The notes beneath the pieces were generated by a model. The model was not told the origin of the DNA, did not search any database, and was given only the letters and a program-made list of their open reading frames with translations. This document shows positions 36,584 through 48,975 of a stretch of 64,000 nt of DNA, piece by piece. Made by a program: the position numbers and the translations under genes. Position 1 is the stretch's first letter. Each line of letters begins with the position of its first letter. Location: contig QEYB01000448.1 in NCBI GenBank assembly GCA_017562135.1, positions 868,001 through 932,000 of the forward strand, given 5' to 3'. The stretch is from Dipylidium caninum (taxonomy: Eukaryota; Platyhelminthes; Cestoda; Cyclophyllidea; Dipylidiidae).

Positions 36584-36693
36584 TCTCGCAATTATCATAT
36601 CAAGTGATGGCAGTGGCCGAGGAAATGAGTCCGAGGCCTCTGCTGATAGTCATCGGTCCCAGCAATGTTAATCATGAGTCTCATCAGAGCTAG
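36584..36693 (+). CDS. Terminal exon candidate of unknown gene
   Basis: It follows an excellent acceptor (GACTGTTTTTTCCCGCAG). In phase 2 it reads a Ser/Gly/Glu-rich tail (SSDGSGRGNESEASAD) ending at 36671. In phase 1 it reads a different peptide with AVAEEMSPRPLLIVIG ending at 36693. Either can be joined to 36315-36408. The choice cannot be made without transcript data. Confidence 0.2.
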
Positions 36694-38140
36694 AAATACG
36701 GTAATTTAAACCAAAAGGTGGACTGATAAGGCACTTTCTACTGTTATGGGGGGGTTGTTTGGCTTCAGCTTGCCTTTCACCGAATGTAAAGTGTTTCAAG
36801 GGGGGATTGGCTGTATGCCCTACGGCAGCCGCCAGAAAGGCAACGTGGGAGAATCGCTGTCAACTGCCGCGATGATTAGTGGTGTCATCGACAAACGAGG
36901 ACCGATATGGCGCGCACCTCGTGTTCTCCGCACTTCCGGGGCCTACGCAATTAACGCGATGGCTGGCACTTCGACGAAGGAGTGGGAGACAAAATAAATT
37001 CCACACTGACAAGCGTTTAAAGTGCGAGTTCGTCCATCGAAATGACTGGTCAAGTCTCACCGTTCTCGGAGGTCAATTGCAATCGCGTCCGGGAGGGGAA
37101 TACGACGAACTACGGACAAGGATCAGCCTTTTGGACAAATTCCGATGTCTCCTAGCCGTGGAAATGCAATCATTAGTATGCCTGTCTATTAACTATCACC
37201 ATCCCCTTGGTGGGGATTTGCACCCCAGAAATGAACGATCTCGAGGCAGTCTGGCCATGAATGGGGCTGCCCGTCTTCCCTCCGCGCGGGCTCGCAAATC
37301 GACGTGATGAATGATGGCTCCATGAGGACGTCCGAGTCCACGTGTATTTGCTAACATCGTTGCCGTGGCCGGAGGGGTGGTGGTTGGACGACTGTGCCGC
37401 GCGACGTCCATGGGGTGCCATGCTGACGAATAACATTTGGCGGCCAAAGGTGTCCATAATCCCATTTTTTCACCCACTCCGTTTGCTCCTACCACCTCCG
37501 TGGTTCCCGTTCGACTGTCTCTACTGAATAACTGACACTTCATCCTATCCTAATAAATTATACACCGAGAGTCCCGGTTAGCCCAACTGGTGGGAACAAA
37601 TTCACCCTTGGATGGAGGGTTGCGGTTGTGCTTGACTTCAGCAATAAACTAGTGTGTCACTGAGAGGATACTAAAATGAAATGGCAAGGCGTGGCGACTG
37701 ATAAAATGAAGAGGGCATAAAAGGTATCACTTGTGCATTTGATTGAGGAAAACAGCGCCGATGCAAGAGTGGGCGCACTGGTCGGTGCTGCTCGGTGCTG
37801 CGGCCAAATGGGGAGGGCAGGACACTTTCAGTCGACAGAGAGACTGTCTCCTCGCCCGGTCGCAAGGCAGCAATCCCGGTTTGGGTCTCGATTGACCCGT
37901 AAGAATGCGAGACGGACGTCGGTCTGGTAACAAAAAGTCCCTTCTTGGCTGGAGTGGAGTGGAGGCGGAGCCAGACAGGACTCAAGGCGGCTCTAGGCTG
38001 GCCTGTGCAACTCGCCAAAGACGACGGATGCTACTCACATCGCCTACTTTCTCAACTCTTCTGTTTAATGAAACATTGTTTTTTTATATCGTGAATGCCC
38101 ACTACTTCGGTCTCTTCGGCCTCACGCCGTTGTGGTGTAG

Positions 38141-38335
38141 CGGTGCCAAGAGGCTAAGGCATCCGAGCCGAGGCGTCGTCTCCTCTCGCCTCCGCCGCCG
38201 GTCGTCAACCGGCCTCTCGGTGTTTCCCACCCCGACGCCATGCCTTGGAGAGGCAGCGCAACCGCGCGATACATTAAATCCTTGCACGTACTGGAAGTGA
38301 GGATCCAGTGTTGCCCGTGTGAAAATGTCTCGTAG
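38141..38335 (+). CDS. Exon candidate of unknown gene
   Basis: After an acceptor ending GTGGTGTAG, phase 0 is open for 64 codons to TAG 38333-38335, with a possible GTGAGG donor at 38297 after 52 codons. The peptide is basic and Pro-rich (RRRLLSPPPPVVNRPLG), then MPWRGSATARYIKS. The polypyrimidine tract is interrupted, and a second phase is also open. No domain was recognised. Confidence 0.2.
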   Translation, partial: RCQEAKASEPRRRLLSPPPPVVNRPLGVSHPDAMPWRGSATARYIKSLHVLEVRIQCCPCENVS

Positions 38336-38895
38336 GCGGGAGTGAAAGTACAAAGGAATTTTCTTTGTCTCGGGTTCACTTTATAATCCACCAAAGTTAC
38401 TATTTTTGAACGCGGTAAAAGGAGCATAAAATGTCTTCCTAGTTATAATTCTTTCGAAAGAGTGTTGATTTGAAAGGCGGAATGCAGTTTCAGGGGGACA
38501 AAAAACTAATAAATAACTTGAGAGTCGTTGACTAGCAGTAAGGCTGGACAGAAAACCCACCTGGTAAGTCGTTAGCCCCAAAGTGGAGGCTGAAAAGTGC
38601 GCTGTTGCGTGTTCAGGTGGGGAAATTCCCACTTACACAGACTTACACAGAGATTCTCATGGCATACAAGATATCAGCTGCCGAGAAAATATGGGTACAC
38701 TTTGCAGCGAAAAAGAGGCACGAAACGTGGGATCAGCCGTGTTTTGGACATCTGAAGGGCGCTGAGATTTGACAAACAGTCCGGTATATTCACCGTAAAT
38801 TCATAAATCATACCTTATAGTGGCTTGACTTTTCACATTTACGCTTTTTCTGTGTGTCATGTTTCGGGGCGTTCATCACTATGAGGAGTTCTTTC

Positions 38896-38922
38896 CCCGC
38901 CCTGCCCCGCCCCGCCCCGCCA
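38896..38922. repeat. (CCCCG)n pentanucleotide repeat
   Basis: About five CCCCG-type units including one CCCTG variant, read directly. It resembles GC-box-type sequence, but no adjoining gene start was identified. Confidence 0.9.
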
Positions 38923-40611
38923 AGCCCGTTCGTACCCCGCTGGCCTCCACCCTCCGCCTCCCCCCGGGAAGTAGGTGAATGCGAGGCGGGGAGAGAGAGG
39001 GCGAACTACGGACAGGCGAAGTGGGCAGCTGGACGGGAATTGTGGCCTCCCAGGTGCCCAGGGCCTGCGGGAGATGGATGGGTTAATTATTAAGGCGTAG
39101 ACAATGCGACAGTCGGACGCACGTGACACGTGAGTAAGCCACGGGGCCGGTCTTCACCCAGGTCCTTTTTGCCTGAGGCTTTCGGGTGAATCACCTGGCC
39201 GGACTGGCGTGGGCGGCCGTGGTCGAAGCCCGTCGTACCTCCCCACTCACCGGTGCTTAATCGGACTTGCTGCCTCCGAGCTTTCCCACTGGTCCACGCG
39301 GCAATTTTCCACATCTCACAATCCTCTCTCCACCATTAAATGTGTTTACACCTGGGAGATTCGCTCCCACGTTCCATATACAGATCTTTTCAGCCCTTCA
39401 GTGGAATTTTTCCCTCCGTCCCCCTCTCCCTCCATCTAACCACCAGCCCCTCTCCCCGTCCACTCCACCTCTTGTGGGATTTTCGGACAAGGACCACATG
39501 TTTGAAGGCGAGTTATCCTGGTTTTGAGGCCAATCGAGGGAGAGGCCAGAATGCAAGCCAAGTGGCACTAAACAACGGTGGTGGAGGTGTGGAATCGCGT
39601 TCAGGCTACACTGTGCGTAGTAGAAAGGGTAAGACCCAGTCGCATACGTCGAAAGAACGCCTTCTCCCTGCGCTTGTATTGCAACCACGCCCATCACCTA
39701 CTCAACAGGGTTGCTACTCGCCGACTGACAGCTGCCGAAGCTGTCATCATTGACTTCTCCCAGCCTGATGACAGCATCGCACAGGTCCGTTCACGCCTGA
39801 AGGCGGAGAGGGCGTAGCAGTAGCACCTCAATGCGGGGTTCCACTTTGCCCAGGACCTCACGGATGGTCGATGTTGGCTGTCAAAATGCAGTGGAGAACA
39901 TGAACTCCTGCCATCACGGTGATGTGGGCTTGAAAATATGCTATTTCCTATTGAAAATACCAATTCATCGTTGATCTGGGCACTGCCCAACTGTCCCATT
40001 GAGGGTAATGATGTGGGTTCATAATTTGCCTTCCCGGGAACTTAGTTTAAGCTTCAAAGATGAGTTACGGCGGTCCTGAAATAAACAATTGCACTTTGAT
40101 GAGGACCATCCTGCAATGGACTCGGTCTCGTGGGACTGCTTTATAACGCTTTTTTTGCTCTGAACAAGACGCAAACCCGCGAGCCTTAAAAGTGTACCGA
40201 TGCACCCTTGCCAATGGGAAGTGGCCACGGTATGGGACACCGTAAAGTGCCTTCCCCACTTCCCCTCTCGAAATTGCCGATTTGGCTGCTCGGTGATGCG
40301 GCCAATTTACGAGTACTTTTTTCCCTGTCTGAGAGCGGGTCGAGTGGATATCCACCCCCGCGAAGAACCCCGCGCGGCACTGAGTTGAGGGGGAAGCTTT
40401 TCGGCTGCCTTTGTGATCACCTTGGCACTTGGAAATCGGCAATGCCGCTGCTTCCTCTCAGCGAGTGAGCACTCATGTACGAGATCCCACGGCAATGTGA
40501 ATGCATGCTTTTGTATGCGAGGAGGTGGTTATCCAGTTAGCCCACTCCCTTTTTGCGAAATTTTCTTATTTTCCCTGGGAGTGCGTGTGTGTGTGAAGGA
40601 CACTGTTATGC

Positions 40612-40675
40612 ACAGATGGGATCGTGCCAGTTTCCACCTCCATTCCCATGAAGATGAGGCTAGAGAATCACTTGT
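40612..40675. other. Small weak exon candidate
   Basis: About 70 bases after an acceptor ending ATGCACAG and before a GTATGC donor. In phase 2 they read WDRASFHLHSHEDEARESLV. The acceptor tract is poor and the stretch is short, so this is noted but not believed strongly. Confidence 0.12.
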
Positions 40676-42679
40676 GCAGTTGGTATGCGCTTCGTCCAAC
40701 ATTTGACTTCGTTGGCGCTCGAGCTCCTCTTCACCTCCACCAAAAGTGTGGGGAAGTCACGAGGCGTGTGTAACAAAGCCCTCCTATCACATTACAAATC
40801 GTGACAGTGTGTAAAAACACACCCAAGTGGAGACAACACCAATTCGAGATTCCATTGGGATCCCAATTACTTCTACCTCGTGGCTCTTTTTGGATGCGTT
40901 CTAAGGAGAGATTGATGCTGAATTCGTGGTAACGGGCGGCATTCATTGGCAACAAGCTGCCTTGGCACCTCCCTCCACCTCTGAATGCAGTGTCTGCTTG
41001 GCGTAGACCGAAGAACACCCACTTCTTTGGGGAATGAGTGATTTGAATATGGGACTAGCGTCATTATTAATTCATAGGAGAAACATCATTTCCTCTATCC
41101 CCTTCACATCATCTCGTACCCATTGGTCTGGAATGCCACACATCAGACAATCACGCTTTGAGCTATGGAAACTTCTGATTTCGCGGGACGAGACGGCACT
41201 CAGAGGGTCGTTTCCACGTTGGGACTCGAGTTCTCTGCTTCCGCTCCACCTGCTCTTCGGAAGTCTTCTCGAAGCTTTGCCACCCTCCTCGTAGGTGAAC
41301 TTTTCACCCCTGGCAACATTCTCACTCGAAAGGCCTTCTCTGTTTCCTCCCTCCCGTTTCGTCGGTTCACTTATTAGTGTAACGTCGATTTTCGTGAATT
41401 TCATGGCCCAGAGACACACGAAATGACATTCGCCCATGCCATTGACCGCCACCCACAGTGAATACGCAGTCCTCGACGTTGGTCGAGGCCAAATTGAGTG
41501 ACACGCTCCAGTTGTCAAGGCAGCCCCGGGGCCGAGGACACCTGCCCGCTCAATTAACACATTAACGTCGAGAATTAAGCTTAACGCAGTGTGGCTCGCC
41601 TCCAACCAATTTACATTTGTGGTCAAACTGTCCCCGATTATTTATGTAACCAAGTAAGTGTTTTTATTTCCAGGGTGAACGTGAGGGGTAGAATTAAGGG
41701 AATGGAAAAAGATTGAAAGGCCATTGGTGAAAATGCAGCCTTGTGTCCCGCGGAGGGAGAGTGGACTTTCCTCCGAACCGAATCACTCGTCGTAGCTTCC
41801 AGCCCACGCTGGACATTTTTATAAGAGACTATGGTAAAGTTCAACCGAATGCCTTTCCGTGGGCCCACGATGCAATTCAACACTCGAGGAGGGGTTTTTC
41901 ACTCGCCACCGTCCCATTGCACTTTTAAACAAATCCACTACGCCAGGTATTTGTTCTCTTGCTTCATATCCCGCTATTTCGCATTGCGGACAGACTTATT
42001 CGAGGGAGTTTACGACTCCTAGTGTGGAAAAGCACGAAGTGATGCCCTCGAATTCATCCGGTAAGGATAGGTGGGAAATGAGGAGTGAAGCAGTGGTAAT
42101 TCTCCACAGCAGGCGCTCTGCAAGATGCCTGGCCTATCACGGTGATCGGGTTTGCTGGCGCTGGTCGACATGAAGTCGACAGGTTCGCATATTTTTGTGC
42201 AGAATAAATGCGTTGTGCCACCTCCCAGTCAAAATAAACTTCAAACCGCGTGTAACTGGAATGTTGAGGGGCTTGGCAAGTGCAGCGGTCCCACAGAAAA
42301 TTGTAAAGGGCATCGGCCACCGCCACCGCCGCGGCGGAGCATTCCTCCGCGCCTCCCCCCACCACCATCACCTCACTGGCAGGCGGATGATCGCATTTTC
42401 ACATGAGCGAAGCTCGGTATACGTCTTTTCAACTTATAAATGCGCAATTACCGGCTGAGGTCAGTACGTTTTTGTCAATGCTAATCATCGCTTTTGCTCG
42501 AGTGCAGACTGAGCAGAGTGTGGGCTGACATTTGTCCGGCCCACAGACGAGGTGGTCGTGAGGCCGATTGCCTTTCACTAAACTCTGTTGGCGTCTTGGC
42601 CTCCTCTCCGATCATCGGGGCAACAGGAGGTGCGATGATTTGTTTGGCCACACGGCGACGCCTCCATGTTCTAGGAAAA

Positions 42680-42721
42680 GGAGGAGGAGGAGGAGGAGGA
42701 GGAGGCGGAGGAGGAGGAGGA
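42680..42721. repeat. (GGA)n microsatellite
   Basis: About 42 bases of GGA with one GCGGA interruption. It encodes only poly-Gly, poly-Arg or poly-Glu in the three plus frames and poly-Pro on the minus strand, which explains long spurious frames here on both strands. Confidence 0.97.
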
Positions 42722-43357
42722 TAGTGCTTCTCTCCCTCCCAGCACATGTGTCACCGCTTTTTAGGCACAATGCGTCTTTTCCTCAGACTCCGTGACTTAA
42801 ACGTACTAGAAAAGGGACGCTTTGTAGTTAACAACCCAACTAACTAAATAATCCTCTCCCCGACAGGGTGAAGAAAAAAAGGATGCCGCCATCAATTGTG
42901 GAAGAGAACAATGTCGGTATTTTCAGTCGGTGACTCTCCTCCCGACATCGCGGTACCCGGGGGAACGGCTGCCTGTACACACACATACATATACAAAAAA
43001 AAACAAATTTATTTAATTAATGCAAAGTTCTTCCCCTGCCTCCTGGGGACATTGTGCTGGCGCCAGTTATGTTTACCAGTGAGGTAGGAAAATCCCTCCC
43101 AACCATAACTATTTACAGATTATTTAAGGAGACAGTCGAAAGTCTTATGCCCTTTTTTTCCCTTCACTGCTGGACAAATCCCATAGGTGAATAAGACTTC
43201 GTTTTTACTTTTTTCTCCAAATCCCATATTCACACTTGCGAATGAGACTACTTCCTCAGATTGACTTAAGGCTATTTAAGTAGTATTTGCCATGTCTGTC
43301 CTTACTTTCGCGCACATTTTCGTCTAAACAAAACATCCTTTTCCCTTTAATAATTAG

Positions 43358-43442
43358 CCGCCGTCGATTGAAATTCTGTTTGTTAGAAGAATTTTCACCG
43401 GCAATTTACGGTCTCTGGGGCGTAGCCAGTTCCCGCTTGCTC
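43358..43442 (+). CDS. Internal exon candidate of unknown gene
   Basis: 85 bases between a good acceptor (CCCTTTAATAATTAG) and a consensus GTAAGT donor. Two phases are open: phase 2 to 0 reads EEFSPAIYGLWGVASSRLL, and phase 0 to 1 reads FVRRIFTGNLRSLGRSQ. The second is phase-compatible with the candidate at 44750. No domain was recognised. Confidence 0.25.
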
Positions 43443-44749
43443 GTAAGTGTGACCGATAAGCCTGGAGGGTGGGGACAAAAGTGATGTCCTCCCGGTCCCT
43501 CTTCTAAGCGTTGCGAGTGGAACCGGATAGAGGCAGTTGGCAGGAAAAAAGAACATAGTATTTAGGCAAAAAGGTTATTTTCACTGTTGCCTGTGGTTGG
43601 GGACGCCAGGAAGACCACATGGTCTACGGAGGCGAGGCCAATTGTTACAATCTCTTCCCCCCGTGTTGGATGGGTTCCCTCAGTGGCTCACGGGTGTTAT
43701 GAAGCACCGAAGCCTTCGATCAGAGAGGGTCTTTCCTGCTTAGACAAAATTACTCCCAGCCCAGTTAAGTGGGCTGTGACCTCAGCCGTGGTCCAAAGCA
43801 CGTGCTCAAAGGGCAAAGTAGTGTGTGAACCCCAGGGGATGTGCCTGTTTCCATCTTTGCAGTCTTTTATCGCCAACAATTATTCCACCATCCTCTCCTC
43901 CACACCTTTCTGTATTCTTGCCCCCTTTAATTGTGGTTTTGTAAATCCTCAGACGCAAAAGGCCACTTTTTCCAACTTTTCGACATTGTTTGTTACATTG
44001 TTTTTCATTTCCTTCACCTCAATCGTGGGAGCACTGCCACCGGGTAATCTGGCGGCGGAGCACGAGCTCTTGATGGTGTCACTTGTTACGAAATGCTCGA
44101 TTTGAAGTAACAGGCTTCTACCGCCCTCTTTGACTAATAACTACTCGTTACTGCGGAAGTAAATGGTGAAACTTATCAGGCACCCACCTCCCCACGACAC
44201 ACTCGATGGCCCGTGAGTACAAAACTGCCTGGCTACTCTGCTTTCGCCCAAGTGAATATCAAAAAGCCTAAGAAGTTGAATATGAAGGTCAGACCCGCTT
44301 ATGAAAGTAGAGACTTCGCGAGTAAACGCTTGTGTTTGCCACAGTCAGTCTTTTAAAGGAACACAAGTGCAGTAAATGAATTTACTCGCGTATCCTTAAC
44401 TCGTACGGAGGTGGCAAACTTTTTATTCGTACATTCTCCTTCACCTGAATTCCTTCGCTGTAACCACCCGTAATGGGTTATTTCTGTCCCAGTGGTATGA
44501 GGTTATGCAATATGTCGTGTCTCAGAAGTTCCCCGACCGCCCATAATCGCCATAACCCGTCATTAGGCCGCGCATTTTTGGCCAACATCTCCCAGAACCG
44601 TCCTTCTGAGGGTACCACGAGGACTGGCTGCCTTGCACTCTCAGGCCTTGAAGCATTCCACGGAGCGCGATGGCATTAGGGAGTGATAAATGTGTGAGAT
44701 GGTCGTTCGAATAGGGGGCTTGTAGCAGCCTCTCTCAACTACTCTTCAG

Positions 44750-44986
44750 TGGACGGATTCTTAGAAAACCCAACCCCCTTAATTCACTGCTGGGATACAA
44801 TTAACAAAGTTAATCTGATGAAAGGCTTTGCCTCACACTTAATTCCAGTTGGAACACTGCTTCCGGACAAGACGTTCGGGGAAGAAAGAAACGACTTTTC
44901 GCATAAATGGCCTCTTAAAGGGGGAGGGGGAGGGAAGGAGGGAATGTCAACAGAATTTCGTTACACACCTCTGGAAGTGTGGCCTG
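44750..44986 (+). CDS. Internal exon candidate of unknown gene
   Basis: 237 bases between a strong acceptor (CTCTCTCAACTACTCTTCAG) and a GTAAGC donor. Only phase 1 is considered, because phase 0 closes at once. It runs to a phase-1 end with 78 full codons. The first two thirds are protein-like (NPTPLIHCWDTINK, LPDKTFGEERNDFSHKW). A G-rich run then gives five consecutive glycines. It joins in frame to the candidates at 43358 (phase 0 to 1) and 45748 (phase 1 to 0). No family was recognised. Confidence 0.28.
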
Positions 44987-45071
44987 GTAAGCCCAGAGGC
45001 AGGGAGGGAGGCAGCGGGGCAGCGAGGGATGTGATTCACAACTTCGCTGGAGTGTGGGGTAGTGTGGTGTC

Positions 45072-45096
45072 ACGTCGCGTCGCGTCGCGCCGTGTC
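45072..45096. repeat. (CGTCG)n pentanucleotide repeat
   Basis: Three to four CGTCG/CGTCA units, read directly, leading into GTGTCGTGTGTG. (TG)n runs follow at 45152-45174 and about 45232-45245. Confidence 0.9.
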
Positions 45097-45151
45097 GTGT
45101 GTGTAACCTCTCCCGAAGGCGGTCACATCAAAGGCGTTTCTCCGCGTCTTC

Positions 45152-45174
45152 GTGTGTGTGTGTGTGTGTGTGTG
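45152..45174. repeat. (TG)11 microsatellite
   Basis: 23 bases of TG, read directly, in a T/G-rich region of about 180 bases. Confidence 0.96.
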
Positions 45175-45716
45175 GCTGTGAGGCGATTTTTTGAATTTTC
45201 TCCGTGTCTTAGATGTTGTTGTTTGACTGGATGTGTGTGTGTGTGGATAGGACACTTCTGCACCACGATTTAGTCCTTCTGCTGCAACCTGCTTCTTCGC
45301 CTCTGCCTCTGCCTCCGTCTCCGTCTCCGCCCCCCCCCCCTCCTCCCTTTTTCTCTTCCTCTCCTCCGGGGCTTTTGATCTCACCGCCAGATTCTGTAAT
45401 TTATTCCGCGCTGTTTATTTACGCACTAACATATAAATACATATATTTCTCGTGATTTTATAAAGCATAAACTTCGTCACGTGCTCGGATGTTAAAGGAC
45501 TAAGTGTTACCCTACTAAATGATTACCTGGTTGGTGTAGACTAATTTTACTGGCACATCAATCTCACCTGCGAGAGTAATCACATCCTGTCAATGTCACG
45601 TTCACTCGTCGTGGAGACGCCAAATTAAATGCAAAGCCTCTTCCTCTCCCCAAAACTCTTCTGTTAGGCGCTTTCGTCGTGATAAATGACATTTTAATGG
45701 GAAGGGAGTTATGCAG

Positions 45717-45809
45717 GCACAAGACGATGATGGCTCGCTTTTTTCAGACTCGCGTCATATCCTTCGAGGAGACTCTGGGGCGAGGGAGTTGAAGACATTT
45801 GTTGATCAG
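45717..45809 (+). CDS. Internal exon candidate of unknown gene
   Basis: It ends at a strong GTAAGA donor after GTTGATCAG. Two acceptors are possible: one ending ATGCAG at 45716, giving 31 codons in phase 0, and a better one ending GCTTTTTTCAG at 45747, giving a phase-1 start. Both read the same frame and end SRHILRGDSGARELKTFVDQ in phase 0. All other phases close before the donor, which favours this frame. The LRGDSGAREL string loosely recalls a RasGAP LFRGNxLA motif, but that resemblance is far too weak to name. Confidence 0.3.
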
Positions 45810-45977
45810 GTAAGAGTGGGTAAAGGCACCTCAAAGGCCTGCTTGTTTCGAGTGATGCCTCTAGAGGCGACTGAATGACGGTGAGGGGAAGTTACTTCCT
45901 CCTCCGGCTTGAAATGCCCTTTCCTCTGTGTTTATCTCAGCCTAAATCTTTAAAATTTACCATTTACTTCACCCTAG

Positions 45978-46119
45978 GCAAGACCGGAAATATTCTGTTT
46001 ATATTAAGCACTGCCTGAAGGAATCAACATACCTTGTGGAAAGGATTCGTCGACAACGTACAGACAAAGTGGCCCTGCAGAGATGGATCCTGTCCGACGC
46101 TTCGTTCTTTCGGCCGTAG
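45978..46119 (+). CDS. Exon candidate of unknown gene
   Basis: It follows a strong acceptor (TTTACTTCACCCTAG). Phases 0 and 1 close early, while phase 2 is open for 46 codons to TAG 46117-46119. It reads a basic, helix-like peptide (KHCLKESTYLVERIRRQRTD). It does not join directly in phase to the candidate at 45717-45809, so either one is wrong or an exon between them was missed. No family was recognised. Confidence 0.25.
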
Positions 46120-46149
46120 TGAGTTATTTTGCCCCAAGGAGCGCGGTTC

Positions 46150-46168
46150 TCCTCTCTCTCTCTCTCTT
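46150..46168. repeat. (CT)n microsatellite
   Basis: About nine CT units, read directly, just downstream of the 45978 exon candidate. Confidence 0.92.
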
Positions 46169-46739
46169 TCTTTCGCCCTACCAGCACAGCATTCCTGCCT
46201 TTATTGCGTCGCCTGCACAGGTCCTCATTCGGGAAAGACACTAAATTTTGACTTACTTGGGACTCGGACAAAGAGGCAGCCAGACGCAGAATTTTCCTCC
46301 TGGTCAGGACCTGACTAACAACAGTACGCGTCCGCCTTAAAGAGGGCAGATTTACATTCTTTGTCAAGTAGTTCCCAGTTAATTTAGGTGGAAGATTGAA
46401 GAGGCTGTTTTTTTGTTATCGGGCATTTTGGCTCATGACGGTGTATCTACCACAAGGGCGATGGGACATTCCTAAAGCCTCCCGAAAAGCACATAAGGAG
46501 ACTCTCAGCCCCACGCCAGTGTGTAAAATTTGTATCTCCCCAATGCCAATGTGAAACAAAATACTCTCCGAAGGCCAGTTATCCTTTGGAGCGAGATTCC
46601 TTCTCATTATCATGCTGCACCGGTTACCTTTTTTCACCTTTTGACACTTGACAGACTCAAGGTTTAAGCAAGGGAGCTGCAAGTTCCCTTTTAAAGCGGT
46701 CAAGATGACGAGACATTATCTCCCTTATTCATTTGACCA

Positions 46740-48970
46740 ACAACCAACACAAAGTACGCAGTTCGGTGCCTCTGACAGAGGCTATTAATGCGAATTATTT
46801 CTACTTTGACGGCGATTGCGTGTTGACTTGATCATCCACCGTGTGGAAGATGGCAAGGCAGCCGAAAGTGTCACCAACTTCACCACACAAAAAGTCAAAT
46901 GCATGAGAATTTCGTGCCCCAAAAATCGCATCTACATTAATTAGGCGATGCCAGGGTAAAGACACAGGCTTTCAGCCTCCAACTCCACCCCGCGCCAATC
47001 GGCATGCCTCGATAAGGTGTGCAAACTCCTTCCATTATACCCCATTTGTAGTGATCACTTTCAGAGGGGGGAACGGGAGGAACCGGGGGGGAGAATCCTA
47101 GCCTTCTTAAACACTTTTAGTGGTAGTGTCGGTTGTCTAGACCACTGACAGTCAGCTCAAGATTAACTGGGCTGAAGGCAGTTCGCACATTCGCCCGAAA
47201 CATCCCCCATTCCTGCATTCAGGGCGGAATTCATGAGGGGGGCGCGGGGGGAGGAGTAAAATAACGGGAGAACGAAGAAACGCCTTGTAATTCCCTGAGA
47301 CAGGGATTATGACAGCCCGATGATATACACGGAGAAACAGTTGTGCTGGATGTGTAAACTATGTGATAGCGGGCTGTCTGTGTATGTGCGCGTGTGTGTG
47401 TCGGTGCTGCTGTCTTACAGACGATCACGTGGGTGATGGGGCCTGCGAGGCCGCAAATGCCGCCTGCTTTAACGGCGAACTTGTGGATGATGGTGACGAA
47501 GCCATTGGAAATAGCGCGACTGTTGGACGACCCAACACCTTGTCAACCTCATTTATTGTGTGCTTTCGCAGAAGTTCTGTCCGACAGTACATGAGTCTCA
47601 CGCCGCAATTTGGGCACAAAAGGGTACACTCTGTTCATGTGCCACTTTTGTCTCTTGAAAGTCTACTACAATCTCGACGATCACAGGACAATGCTAAGGG
47701 CCGCTAGAGAGGAAATTCCTTGTATTTTCGTAGGCATCAAGTGTTGAGTATGCTGAAAACATCCACTCGTTAGACACCATAACATCTTCATGATTTTGCC
47801 TTCAGTCACTTCATAAACGGTTATTTTCGTTCTACAATTCCTCGTTTAATTGAAATCACATATTACCCTGATTTCACCACCACCGTAATCATCATCATTG
47901 GGGGCTGAAGGAAATAAGTAAAAAAGGCGGACCAGGATAGAGCCGCGTATTTCCCCCGCTCACCTCATTTCCCGTCAGTTAGGTGCGCTGGGTGAATAAA
48001 ACTTTAATGCGATCTTTCATTACTGGTGGACCAGACAATACTCATTAATAATCACGCCTCACCTCTGGCTCTTGTCAACTGACGCGAGGTAATATTACCT
48101 CGGACACAGAGTAAATTAACTTGCTGTTACATTTTACTGCCATTAATTTTAATGCACGGTCACATGAATTATCCCTGCACTTCGGGATTCTAGCGTGGCT
48201 GCGCGTAAATTAAAAAAAGTGGCTCCAACATGGCGTAAGTGGGTCGTTAATCTTGCGGTAGATCGCGTTCTTGGTGGTAGTGAAGTGAGTGGAACACAGA
48301 TACGCGCTTGTCGCAAGAAGTAGATTAGCCGACGGGCTACTCTGGCATCAAATTCTGCCCCACGTGGGTGACGGGAGGGGCAGCGGTTGTTCCAGGGCGA
48401 TTATCCCCCCGTTTCGCGTTAACCCAGCCGAAGAAGACGACGACGACAACGACGAAGAAGATGAAAAAGAAGAAGGGAGGAAGCGGGAGTGTGTGTGTGT
48501 GTCGCACCTTCGGGAAATTGAGAGGCGGACGAACGGGCGGGCGGGAAGGTGGGAGAGAGGGAGGGAGGGACTAAGAGGCAATAGTCTTTCTCGTTTATTA
48601 GCAAAATCCTAAAGTGCACTTTTGAAGGAATACTTTTCCAACTGCAATCTCCCTTGTTTACGTTAGTTAGGGAGAGGGAAGATGAAACGTGATTTAATCT
48701 TGAAATATGCCTTATGCGCAACTGTTTTTAGACGAATTCACAAGAGGTAGGAAAAAGCGTCTTTCAAAGTGAGAGACGAAGTTCCCGCACGACACACATA
48801 TTTGTTATGCCCGTGGCCGAAACAGTTGGTTGAGTATACAATCGTCCGCGGACAGCACACTTACCACCGTCAATGCTGCCATGTGCTTTGCGGGATAATT
48901 TTCCATGGCTTGCACCTTTACTTTACGACTCCACCTTGTATCACTGGGTTTTCGGCGCCATAACTAAGTT
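46740..48970. other. Stretch without recognised gene
   Basis: Holds a GA/GAC/GAA-rich tract at about 48430-48480, with short GTGTGT and GGGAGG runs after it. No gene was recognised. Confidence 0.4.
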
Positions 48971-48975
48971 GTTTT

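Noticed and set aside
37579..37590. TAGCCCAACTGG, a perfect match to a tRNA A-box / internal promoter element
   Set aside because: No B-box (GGTTCRANNCC) lies within 30-80 bases downstream and the flanks cannot be folded into a cloverleaf.
41072..41626. Minus-strand open frame of 184 codons
   Set aside because: No motif, no splice context, and a plus-strand ATG frame with its own protein-like composition overlaps it. The length is within chance expectation for the window.
42481..42747. Poly-Pro and poly-Gly frames on opposite strands
   Set aside because: Both are direct translations of the GGA/TCC microsatellite at 42680-42721.
45717..45809. Possible RasGAP domain based on LRGDSGAREL
   Set aside because: Only a handful of residues resemble the LFRGNxLA motif. 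No arginine finger or other RasGAP motif was seen nearby, so naming it would be unsupported.
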